The notes beneath the pieces are model-generated. The model did no database searches, was not told where the DNA came from, and saw only the letters and a program-made list of their open reading frames with translations. A stretch of 5,137 bases of DNA from an uncultured bacterium (GTDB lineage: Bacteria; Cyanobacteriota; Vampirovibrionia; Gastranaerophilales; Gastranaerophilaceae): NCBI GenBank assembly GCA_902489575.1, contig CABUAQ010000110.1:1-5137 (forward strand), in the 5' to 3' direction. The translations under genes and the position numbers were made by a program. Positions 1 to 5,137 of the stretch are shown piece by piece. Position 1 is the stretch's first letter, and every line of letters begins with the position of its first letter.

Positions 1-87
1 CAGATAATCAATAAAAGCACTATTCTAAATAATATTGACGTTTCCTCATCGTGTTGGGGGTATGTGAGAAGTGGTGGAGAAGATTAA
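1..87 (+). CDS. Possible 3' end of an upstream reading frame
   Basis: Frame 1 is open from the window edge through 28 codons to a TAA at 85-87; the other two forward frames stop within the first 15 bases. The translation ends in SSCWGYVRSGGED, which is not low-complexity and could be a protein C-terminus, but I do not recognise it. An open stretch of this length can occur by chance. The remaining bases to 289 contain no supportable gene on either strand and no convincing terminator. They are AT-rich with several purine-rich runs. Confidence 0.2.
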   Translation, partial: QIINKSTILNNIDVSSSCWGYVRSGGED

Positions 88-289
88 ACAGAGTAAAAAA
101 ACTATCAGCTCTGGAAAATAACAGTGGTAACTGACATTAAATTTTGGATAAAATAGTTTTTTGTGGGAGAGAATAAGGATAGTGAGGTAAAAGAGGAGCG
201 TGGAGTTTTAATAAAAATTATAAATTTATTGCTTGTTAATAAATCCTATCGTATCATTTATGCAAAATTTAAAATTTGAGGTCTTTTCT

Positions 290-655
290 ATGTCATCTAC
301 GGTAAAAAAACAGCGTCATTATGAAGACAAAACAATAAAAATATTGTATGGTGCTGCAGTAGGTCGGTGTACAAAATGTAAAACAAATCTTTTATTACGG
401 GATGCCGTAGGGAATATTCAGCAAATTGGTGAAATTGCACATATTTATCCATTTGGTGAAAAAAATGCTCCTCGATATAATGAGATAGAAATAGATGGTT
501 TACGTTTTCATCTCCAGTTGATAAAGAAGTTTCAGAAGAAAATCTATAATTGTCTAAAACATTCCCTGTTTCTAATTTTAAATTCCCTGATAAATTTGTG
601 GTTGATTAGGAGTTACCCAAGTAAAACAGACTGTTTGTGGGAATTTTGCATATAA
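290..655 (+). pseudogene. Truncated HNH-endonuclease gene, 5' part only
   Basis: The frame from the ATG at 290 encodes 121 residues. I prefer this start because GAGG at 278-281 sits 8 nt upstream; the frame also stays open back to a TTG at 233. Residues 25-64 match the first half of a defence-type HNH nuclease: GRCTKCKTNLL gives the zinc-binding Cys27 and Cys30, and GEIAHIYPFGEK gives the first catalytic-type His51, followed by APRYN. In intact family members a segment of the form NLILLCxxxH, carrying the Asn and second His, comes next. It is missing in this frame, and I did not find it in the other forward frames nearby. From about residue 66 the product is unlike the family and runs into the TTCCCTG repeat cluster, so the 3' half appears replaced or deleted. 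HNH nucleases of this form are common in restriction, Septu-like and other defence loci. It is almost certainly inactive as a nuclease. Confidence 0.6.
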
Positions 656-742
656 AATCCACTAAAATTTCCCTGTAGATTCCCTGTTATTGCAGTGAGG
701 CAATGATACATTTGTGATTCAGGAATCGAAAAGATTTGTGGT
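561..742 (+). repeat. Cluster of interspersed short repeats TTCCCTG and TTTGTGG
   Basis: TTCCCTG occurs four times, at 562-568, 583-589, 669-675 and 680-686. Three copies have the wider form ATTCCCTG, and two are ATTCCCTGTT. A second motif, TTTGTGG or TTTGTGA, is interspersed at 595-601, 635-641, 711-717 and 735-741; two copies share the longer ATTTGTGGT (594-602 and 734-742). GGGAATTTT (639-647) and AAAATTTCCC (664-673) form an inverted repeat with one bulged base and a 16-nt loop. No gene is visible from 656 to 874. The cluster could be the tail of a degraded mobile element or a structured non-coding element; I cannot assign it to a named family. Confidence 0.45.
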
Positions 743-840
743 CAAATATTTATCATATGATTAAATTTGTAAGTTTGTTTATAGTTTAGATAAAAAATAA
801 AAGGGATAATAAGTAATACCGTATCGCTTGCTATTTTTTC

Positions 841-869
841 TTGCGCAATAAAAATTTAAATTTTATATT
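841..869 (+). promoter_or_regulatory. Candidate promoter for the retron non-coding RNA
   Basis: TTGCGC at 841-846 (weak -35, three of six consensus bases) is separated by exactly 17 nt from TATATT at 864-869 (-10, five of six). Transcription would start near 875-876, which is the first base of the a1 repeat, as expected for a retron RNA. The spacer contains the AT palindrome AAAATTTAAATTTT (851-864). The -35 is poor, so the positional agreement is the stronger argument. The same transcript probably continues into the reverse transcriptase gene. Confidence 0.45.
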
Positions 870-874
870 TTATT

Positions 875-888
875 AAAGACCATAGTTT
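875..888 (+). repeat. Retron a1 inverted repeat
   Basis: AAAGACCATAGTTT pairs with the a2 copy at 984-997 in 13 of 14 positions; the single mismatch is T883 opposite T989. This end-pairing is the defining fold that brings msr and msd ends together in retron RNAs. Confidence 0.8.
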
Positions 889-983
889 GAATTGGGATAG
901 CTGATCCAGTTATCTGTTATTTTTGTTATCTGAGAAACCTTCAGGCAGTGGGGAACATGGAAACCCGCAGTAAGGAAGTAGTG

Positions 984-997
984 AAACTTTGGTCTTT
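984..997 (+). repeat. Retron a2 inverted repeat
   Basis: AAACTTTGGTCTTT is the partner of a1. It ends 17 nt before the reverse transcriptase start codon and is followed, after two bases, by six T residues (1000-1005). Confidence 0.8.
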
Positions 998-1005
998 GCT
1001 TTTTT

Positions 1006-1010
1006 GAGGA
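1006..1010 (+). promoter_or_regulatory. Ribosome binding site of the RT-protease gene
   Basis: GAGGA lies 4 nt before the ATG at 1015, a rather short spacing. It sits just after the T-run that follows a2, so folding of the retron RNA could influence access to it. It supports the ATG at 1015 as the start. Confidence 0.6.
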
Positions 1011-1014
1011 TAAG

Positions 1015-2646
1015 ATGAAATTTATAGAACTGAAAGCAAATATCCAGTTAGCAGCAAAACTTAATATGGATTATAGCTATTTTACTTATCTTATTTACAA
1101 AAGAAGCGATGACCAAAATTATATTCCCTATATTATTCCCAAAAAAAGTGGTGATTACCGCAAAATTGCAGCCCCTTGCAAGACATTAAAATATATACAG
1201 CGCCAAATAGCAAACTTTATATATGATGAGATAGACGTAAAAAACTGTGTTCATGGTTTTGCACGTGGCAAAGATATAAAGACAAACGCTAATTACCACC
1301 TCAAACGTAAGCACATTCTTAATTTAGATCTTAAAGATTTTTTTGATTCCATAACAGTTAATCGCGTTTATGGTGTATTCCATGGACATCCATTTAATTT
1401 TCCTGAAAAATTGTCTTCCTGCTTGGCTAAAATTGCAACATATCACGGTAGTTTAACCCAAGGTTCCCCTCTTTCTCCCATCATTTCAACATTAGTTTGC
1501 AGGAGACTCGATAATGACCTAAAATCATTTGCTGTTAAATATGGTCTTCGCTACTCTCGTTATGCTGATGATATAACTTTTTCTTCCATACGAACAATGA
1601 AAGAACTTTTTAAAGAAAATCCTGTTACTAGTAAAATTATTCTTTGTGAAGAATTGGTTGATATAATTACCCGAAATGATTTTCAAATTAATGAGGATAA
1701 AGTTCGTTATCGGAATAAAACGCAGAGAATGGAGGTTACAGGTCTTATTATCAATGATAAGCCTAACTTGGTAAGAAATTATCGTGATCAAATACGAGCA
1801 ATGCTTCATGCCTGGAAAAAATTTGGTTATGAAAATGCAGAAAAGGAATATCTCAGCAAATTCTCTAGAGGTCATAAAAGCTTTAAACAAGTTATTTATG
1901 GGAAATTAAATTTTTATAAAAGTGTTCGAGGTGTTACAGATCATTATTATCAGCAAATGGCCAAATTGTTTAATATACTGTCGCCGGATATGAAACTTCT
2001 TTTGAAACCGACACCTGAAGAAATTATACAGAAAGCGGTGTGGGTTATTGAGAATACTGTGAATGCAGAAAAAAATGACAGTCCGATTGAAAGAATGAGC
2101 CAAGGTACTTGTTTCTTTCTTAAAAATATCGGTATTGTGACCGCTGCACATGTTTTATTTCCAAATAAAAAAAATGCTGCAAATGAATTTGATGTGGATT
2201 TTAATCAGTCTCCTATGACTAATTTTTATATTCTTAACCCAACAAATCCGAGCCATCGTATTAATGTACAATTGGTTAATCTGGATAGGAATCGGGATTG
2301 GGCTGTCTTAAGTCTAAAAGATGCAAACGATCTATCTATTAATAAAGACTACTTTGAGTTGGAAAGCTGTTGTAAAATCCAAACTGGTACTGAAATTATG
2401 TTATGCGGATATCCATCCTTTGAACTTGGGCATCAAATTCGCAAAGAAACAGGGCAAATTGTTGCAAAGAAAACTGAGCATGCTGTGAAAAAGTTTGAAA
2501 TTACGGCTGATATACGCCATGGCAATAGTGGTGGCCCAATATTAAACAATAAAATACAGGTTCTAGGCTGGGCAGATGCCGCAGATCCTTCTATTGTTAA
2601 TGAAATAGGTGAATTGTTAGATAATTATAAAAGTACGTCTGTATAG
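1015..2646 (+). CDS. Retron reverse transcriptase fused to trypsin-like serine protease
   Basis: This 543-residue protein has two enzymatic domains. Residues about 30-325 form a retron-type reverse transcriptase. The retron signature NAxxH is NANYH at 91-95; the first catalytic Asp is D105 in LDLKDFF; QGSPLSP is at 149-155; the YADD box is at 183-186 with D185 and D186; and the retron VTG motif is at 241-243. No intron-maturase or endonuclease domain is present. Residues about 345-535 form a chymotrypsin-fold (Trypsin_2-like) protease, with H379 in TAAHV, D428 in RDWAVL and S505 in GNSGGP, so the triad is complete. The domain begins QGTCFFL, typical of the first strand of this fold. There is no signal peptide, so both activities are cytoplasmic. 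A retron RNA lies directly upstream and a small membrane protein directly downstream, presumably co-transcribed. Protease-fused retron RTs are a known minor clade of retrons. Their protease target is, as far as I know, unestablished, and I do not assign a type number. Confidence 0.93.
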   Translation: MKFIELKANIQLAAKLNMDYSYFTYLIYKRSDDQNYIPYIIPKKSGDYRKIAAPCKTLKYIQRQIANFIYDEIDVKNCVHGFARGKDIKTNANYHLKRKHILNLDLKDFFDSITVNRVYGVFHGHPFNFPEKLSSCLAKIATYHGSLTQGSPLSPIISTLVCRRLDNDLKSFAVKYGLRYSRYADDITFSSIRTMKELFKENPVTSKIILCEELVDIITRNDFQINEDKVRYRNKTQRMEVTGLIINDKPNLVRNYRDQIRAMLHAWKKFGYENAEKEYLSKFSRGHKSFKQVIYGKLNFYKSVRGVTDHYYQQMAKLFNILSPDMKLLLKPTPEEIIQKAVWVIENTVNAEKNDSPIERMSQGTCFFLKNIGIVTAAHVLFPNKKNAANEFDVDFNQSPMTNFYILNPTNPSHRINVQLVNLDRNRDWAVLSLKDANDLSINKDYFELESCCKIQTGTEIMLCGYPSFELGHQIRKETGQIVAKKTEHAVKKFEITADIRHGNSGGPILNNKIQVLGWADAADPSIVNEIGELLDNYKSTSV

Positions 2647-2688
2647 GGTGTTAGGAAAATAAAAGATGTATTTGAAAGAGAACTTCTA

Positions 2689-3084
2689 ATGTTTGATAAA
2701 ATTTTTAAGAAATCTTCAAAAAAAAATTTGAATAATGACTTTTTACCTGCAATAGACGGAGGCGGATACCAAATAAAAGTTCCCTATGAATATCCGTTTT
2801 CAATGTCTGATAAAGATTTATTAGCTAGCATCCAAAAATTGGAAATAAATTATAATGAAATTTATAGAGCTACGAATCTAACTCTTTATATTAATAAGGG
2901 AGAGTATCAAAACGGAATAGTTTCGAAGATTGAAGATGTTGAACATCTAATCAGCATAGGGAAAAATGAGCTTTCACGAAGAACAAATGATCTTATTTTG
3001 AAAAAATCTTTGACTATTTCTATATGTACTCTAGCTATAGCTTTTATTTCCATGGTCGTTACAATAATTTCTATATTTAAATAA
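2689..3084 (+). CDS. Small tail-anchored membrane protein in the retron operon, unknown family
   Basis: I do not recognise the family of this 131-residue protein. It has a lysine-rich N-terminus (residues 4-12), a soluble region to about residue 105 containing DGGGYQIKVPYEYPF (23-37), a helical and charged stretch at about 75-106 that could be coiled coil, and a single hydrophobic segment at about 108-130 ending one residue before the C-terminus. That topology implies a cytoplasmic domain held on the inner membrane by a C-terminal anchor. The start is supported by the purine-rich GAAAGAG at 2674-2680. The gene begins 42 nt after the RT-protease stop, on the same strand and with the same AT-rich composition, with no terminator between them, so it is probably part of the retron operon. 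I infer that it is the third component, either the membrane-acting effector or the protease substrate. No lipoprotein or secretion signal is present. Confidence 0.75.
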   Translation: MFDKIFKKSSKKNLNNDFLPAIDGGGYQIKVPYEYPFSMSDKDLLASIQKLEINYNEIYRATNLTLYINKGEYQNGIVSKIEDVEHLISIGKNELSRRTNDLILKKSLTISICTLAIAFISMVVTIISIFK

Positions 3085-3103
3085 GAAATTCATCTTTCGT
3101 ATG

Positions 3104-3118
3104 CCCAATACCGTTGGG
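3104..3118 (+). terminator. Short hairpin after the retron operon
   Basis: CCCAA (3104-3108) pairs with TTGGG (3114-3118) around a 5-nt loop, 20 nt after the stop codon of the small membrane protein gene. It is followed only by ATTTACT, not a clean T-run, so it may be a minor pause or 3'-end stabiliser. The stronger hairpin at 3140-3168 probably does the terminating. Confidence 0.3.
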
Positions 3119-3139
3119 ATTTACTACACCGCCATTTAT

Positions 3140-3168
3140 ACAAAACCCTGCCCAGTGCGGGGTTTTGT
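3140..3168. terminator. Bidirectional intrinsic terminator between convergent genes
   Basis: ACAAAACCC starting at 3140 pairs with GGGTTTTGT ending at 3168, extended inward by T-G, G-C and C-G pairs. This gives a 12-bp stem with a CCAGT loop. The forward transcript ends in TTTTGTCGTATTT and the reverse in TTTTGTATAAAT, so it can serve both the retron operon (ending at 3084) and the minus-strand DUF486 gene (ending at 3210). Confidence 0.8.
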
Positions 3169-3209
3169 CGTATTTGCGGCAGATACAAAATTTTACAGAA
3201 GAAACCGGG

Positions 3210-3551
3210 TTAATCCCATTTTTTAAAAACAAAAAAGGCCGCTAACAAAATAAACAAAAAGCCGACAATTTCATTCCATTTCAGCCCTTCTTTAAGGTAA
3301 AAAGCCGAAAAAAATGCGAAAACGACAAGAGTGATAATTTCCTGCATAATTTTCAACTGGGGAGCACTGTAATAGTCGTGACCGATACGGTTGGCGGGAA
3401 CTTGCAGGCAATATTCAAAAAAGGCAATTCCCCAACTGACCAGAATAACAATCCACAGAGCCGTTGACTTATACTTGAGATGTCCATACCAGGCAAAAGT
3501 CATAAAAATGTTCGAAAAGACAAGCAAAATAATCGGGTAAAACGGTCTCAT
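3210..3551 (-). CDS. DUF486 (DMT-superfamily) small inner-membrane protein
   Basis: This complete 113-residue protein belongs to the DUF486 family, whose members resemble half-size drug/metabolite transporters with four membrane helices. Hallmarks visible here are the N-terminal SNIFMTFAWYGHLK, the central SWGIAFFEYCLQVPANRIG and the later QLKIMQEIITLVVFAFFSAF. The hydrophobic segments fall at about residues 4-22, 31-49, 71-88 and 94-110. Length and motif order match the family, so it looks intact. The start at 3551 is supported on the minus strand by AGGGGA 7 nt upstream, and a good promoter lies behind it (3589-3617). It converges on the retron operon and diverges from the ATPase gene. The transported substrate is unknown for the family. 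Confidence 0.9.
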   Translation of the reverse strand: MRPFYPIILLVFSNIFMTFAWYGHLKYKSTALWIVILVSWGIAFFEYCLQVPANRIGHDYYSAPQLKIMQEIITLVVFAFFSAFYLKEGLKWNEIVGFLFILLAAFFVFKKWD

Positions 3552-3588
3552 TCTCTATCCCCTGAAAAAAATTATTGTCCTGTTTCGG

Positions 3589-3617
3589 ATAATACGAATG
3601 CCGCGGCCGAATTTCAA
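3589..3617 (-). promoter_or_regulatory. Sigma70-type promoter for the DUF486 gene
   Basis: Read on the minus strand, TTGAAA (plus-strand 3612-3617) and TATTAT (plus-strand 3589-3594) are separated by exactly 17 nt. This would start transcription near 3582, giving a leader of about 30 nt before the start codon at 3551. Confidence 0.55.
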
Positions 3618-3716
3618 GGTATTTTTACTTCGTATAAATCCGGGCTTTATGCTTTTTCCCTGTTGTTTGAACAGGAATTGTCAAAAAAAATTAATAAATC
3701 TTCAAGAAAAATATCG

Positions 3717-3722
3717 TATAAT
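3717..3722 (+). promoter_or_regulatory. Candidate -10 element for the ATPase gene
   Basis: A perfect TATAAT lies 20 nt before the AGGAGG ribosome binding site. No good -35 is found 16-18 nt upstream; TTGTCA at 3678-3683 is too far away. It may need an activator, or it may be a chance match in an AT-rich leader. Confidence 0.35.
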
Positions 3723-3742
3723 AAAGTGTTGTTGAGAGATTT

Positions 3743-3748
3743 AGGAGG
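3743..3748 (+). promoter_or_regulatory. Strong ribosome binding site that fixes the ATPase start
   Basis: A perfect AGGAGG lies 7 nt before the ATG at 3756. It shows that translation starts there, although the frame stays open upstream to 3480, where it would overlap the start of the opposite-strand DUF486 gene. Confidence 0.85.
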
Positions 3749-3755
3749 CTTGATT

Positions 3756-5012
3756 ATGAACCTGTTTGACAAAAGCACACCAAACGCGCCAGGAGGAGCT
3801 GAGCGCCCCGCAGCAGAAACCCCGAATGTATCTCCGCGAATCCGGGAGCATTCGAGTGAAGAGCTATTGAAAAAATTATCCATCAAAGCTCCGGTGCAGA
3901 TGCATGCCCCGGCAGCCGCTTCGCCGGCGGCCCCCGGTCAGGAAGCTCCTGCCTCCGCCGCTCCGGCACAGAACAAACCGCAAGCTGCCGGCCCGACCGT
4001 TATTCAGGCGTCTCACGGGGCAAAGATCAATCCGGATGTCGATTTGTCCTGCAAAGTCAGTTCCGGACTGATTAATGAGGTCAAGTTTTCAGACGTTTAT
4101 GTCACTCCCGACAAAAGATGTTATATTTGGAGCGGTCGCACCAACTGCGGCTTAAAAATTGTTACTTTTGATGATTTTGACGAGTTTTTTGTTCAGCTTG
4201 AAGGTGCTTATGACGGTGAAAACCGCAGTTATCTGCTGAACTACAAGGGACGCAACTATCGTGTTGAACGAACCATTGCACTGGAAGGCGTTAACTATTG
4301 TGCCCGCAAAATGCCGACTACGGTTCCGAATCTGAAGGATTTGGGGTTGCCTTACCGCGTTTACGAACATTTGCTCTCCATTGCCGGCGGCAGCGGCTTG
4401 ATTCTGCTGGCCGGTGCAACCGGTTCCGGTAAAAGTACAACGGTTTCCGCTCTGTTAAAAGAATATTTACAGAAAAAAGGCGGCTATGCCTTTACGATTG
4501 AAGACCCGATTGAAATGCCGCTGGACGGCGTATATATCACCCCGGAAGCGGAATTAGGCCTCTGCAAACAGACAACTCCGCCGGACGGCAAATGGGAAGA
4601 AGGTATTAAATCAGCTCTGCGCTCGAAACCGCGTTATATTTATCTGGGCGAGATTCGTTCACCTGACGTAGCAAGTGAAGCTTTGCGCGCGGCAACTTCC
4701 GGCCACTTGGTTTTGTCAACCATTCACGCCAACAACGTATCCGATGCCATTAACGCTCTGGTTAAATATGCGGCCTCCAGCGGCATCAGCGAAGACATGG
4801 CTTATGAATTGGTAGCTAACGGTTTTCTCGGCTGTATTCACCAGATTTTGGAAGGGGCGCCGAAAAAAGCGAAAGTCACTTATCTGTTCGCCAATCCGGA
4901 TACAAACGCCGCCTGTCAGGTTCGCGGAATGCTGCGCAGCGGAAAACTGAACATGGGTACTCTGCTCGAGCAGCAGCGTGTTAAAATTGAAAGAGGGTTA
5001 TCGCTGTTTTAG
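3756..5012 (+). CDS. PilT/GspE-superfamily secretion or pilus ATPase
   Basis: This 418-residue cytoplasmic ATPase belongs to the type II secretion/type IV pilus/type IV secretion motor superfamily. Such hexamers use ATP hydrolysis to drive pilus extension or retraction, or substrate transfer. The C-terminal domain shows the Walker A GATGSGKST (220-228), the Asp box TIEDPIE (247-253), the Walker B-like YIYLGEIR (294-301, E299) and the His box GHLVLSTIHANN (316-327). The layout most resembles PilT- or DotB/TraJ-like members, which lack the long N-terminal extension of PilB/GspE. Residues about 43-85 are a Pro/Ala-rich low-complexity linker after a short N-terminal tail. Residues about 95-190 form a divergent N-terminal domain with few family motifs. 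Base composition is clearly richer in G+C than the retron block. No partner pilus or secretion genes are inside the window, so the exact system is undecided. A terminator follows 18 nt after the stop. Confidence 0.85.
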   Translation: MNLFDKSTPNAPGGAERPAAETPNVSPRIREHSSEELLKKLSIKAPVQMHAPAAASPAAPGQEAPASAAPAQNKPQAAGPTVIQASHGAKINPDVDLSCKVSSGLINEVKFSDVYVTPDKRCYIWSGRTNCGLKIVTFDDFDEFFVQLEGAYDGENRSYLLNYKGRNYRVERTIALEGVNYCARKMPTTVPNLKDLGLPYRVYEHLLSIAGGSGLILLAGATGSGKSTTVSALLKEYLQKKGGYAFTIEDPIEMPLDGVYITPEAELGLCKQTTPPDGKWEEGIKSALRSKPRYIYLGEIRSPDVASEALRAATSGHLVLSTIHANNVSDAINALVKYAASSGISEDMAYELVANGFLGCIHQILEGAPKKAKVTYLFANPDTNAACQVRGMLRSGKLNMGTLLEQQRVKIERGLSLF

Positions 5013-5030
5013 GCAATACTCATCATTTTG

Positions 5031-5064
5031 ATACGGAGAAAGAAAACTTTCTCCGTATTTTATA
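5031..5064 (+). terminator. Intrinsic terminator after the ATPase gene
   Basis: ATACGGAGAAAG (5031-5042) pairs perfectly over 12 bp with CTTTCTCCGTAT (5047-5058) around an AAAA loop, followed by TTTATATT. It begins 18 nt after the ATPase stop and separates it from the next gene, so the two are probably separate transcription units unless readthrough occurs. Confidence 0.85.
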
Positions 5065-5083
5065 TTGAAGAGAAGGAAAACGA

Positions 5084-5137
5084 ATGAAAAAAATCTTTTA
5101 TGCCATTTGCGGTTTGCTTGCAGCCGGAAAAGTCAAT
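5084..5137 (+). CDS. Start of a gene with a signal-peptide-like N-terminus (partial)
   Basis: The first 18 codons are present, reading MKKIFYAICGLLAAGKVN, and the gene runs off the window. AAGGA at 5073-5077 lies 6 nt before the ATG. Two lysines followed by a hydrophobic stretch suggest an exported or membrane protein. LLAAG is not a canonical lipobox, since it has no Cys after it. The product cannot be identified from this fragment. Confidence 0.6.
   Translation, partial: MKKIFYAICGLLAAGKVN

Larger units (their letters stand above)
875..997 (+). ncRNA. Retron msr-msd RNA
   Basis: This is the RNA primer and template that the adjacent reverse transcriptase would copy into branched RNA-linked DNA. 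It is bounded by inverted repeats a1 (875-888) and a2 (984-997). Visible internal structure includes hairpin 895-915 (8 bp with two G-U pairs, loop GAUCC), hairpin 930-944 (5 bp with one G-U pair, loop AAACC) and stem 948-952/964-968 (5 bp with one G-U pair), the last enclosed by CCTT (938-941) with AAGG (972-975). By analogy with known retrons the 5' part is msr and the last stem is the msd core. The branching guanosine could be G900, in an AGC context just after a1, or one of G894-G896. At 123 nt with a short msd stem it is compact compared with classical retron RNAs. The location, 17 nt upstream of the reverse transcriptase start, is the standard retron arrangement. Exact msr/msd borders are not determinable by eye. 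Confidence 0.8.

Noticed and set aside
233..289. TTG start at 233 for the HNH remnant
   Set aside because: The extra 19 residues have no family resemblance, and the ATG at 290 has a better-placed GAGG.
561..742. CRISPR array
   Set aside because: The repeats are only 7-10 nt and irregularly spaced (21, 86 and 11 nt between starts), unlike a CRISPR repeat-spacer pattern.
1525..2151. Two minus-strand open frames inside the RT-protease gene
   Set aside because: They are shadows of a strongly supported coding frame and have no recognisable domains or convincing ribosome binding sites.
2509..2529. Asp499, six residues before Ser505, as evidence for Lys/Arg cleavage specificity
   Set aside because: An Asp at this position fits trypsin, but V8-like proteases with other specificity also have DTxxGxS, so it does not predict the substrate.
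1015..2646. Group II intron or diversity-generating retroelement reverse transcriptase
   Set aside because: No maturase or endonuclease domain, no template/variable repeat pair seen, and the NAxxH and VTG motifs plus an upstream a1/a2 RNA are retron hallmarks.
3480..3755. N-terminal extension of the ATPase frame by 92 codons
   Set aside because: The upstream part overlaps the first codons of the well-supported minus-strand DUF486 gene and its promoter, while a perfect AGGAGG precedes the ATG at 3756. The extension is chance open frame.
3647..4370. Two minus-strand open frames overlapping the ATPase gene and its leader
   Set aside because: Antisense to a clear coding region, compositionally odd and without family motifs.

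Overview
The window looks like a chromosomal segment of a Gram-negative, probably proteobacterial genome (a low-GC alphaproteobacterium is my best guess, not proven). The grounds are a DUF486/DMT-family small membrane protein of the type common in proteobacteria and a secretion/pilus-type PilT/GspE-superfamily ATPase. A compact, AT-rich accessory block lies next to these housekeeping-like genes. Composition changes visibly across the window: 1861-1920, inside the accessory block, has 13 G+C in 60 bases, while 4681-4740, inside the ATPase gene, has 32 in 60.

Bases 1-874 are mostly non-coding or decayed. They hold a possible 3' end of an upstream reading frame (1-87), a truncated HNH-nuclease gene (290-655) that keeps the CxxC and first-His part of the fold but lacks the second half, and a cluster of short repeats (TTCCCTG and TTTGTGG) that occupies the place where the missing half should be.

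Bases 841-3084 form the main find, a retron. A promoter-like element (841-869) is placed to start transcription at a non-coding RNA (875-997) bounded by a 14-nt inverted repeat (a1/a2, 13 of 14 positions paired). Next is a 543-residue protein made of a retron-type reverse transcriptase (NAxxH, YADD and VTG signatures all present) fused to a trypsin-like serine protease with an intact His-Asp-Ser triad. After a 42-nt gap comes a 131-residue protein with one C-terminal membrane helix. The proposed system has three parts: the msr-msd RNA and its cDNA as sensor or inhibitor, the RT-protease as enzyme, and the tail-anchored protein as substrate or effector. That arrangement is inference.

Bases 3085-5137 look like the host backbone. 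A strong bidirectional hairpin terminator (3140-3168) separates the retron from a convergent DUF486-family gene (3210-3551, minus). A divergent 418-residue PilT/GspE-type ATPase (3756-5012, plus) follows, then another strong terminator (5031-5058), then the first 18 codons of a gene starting with a signal-peptide-like sequence.
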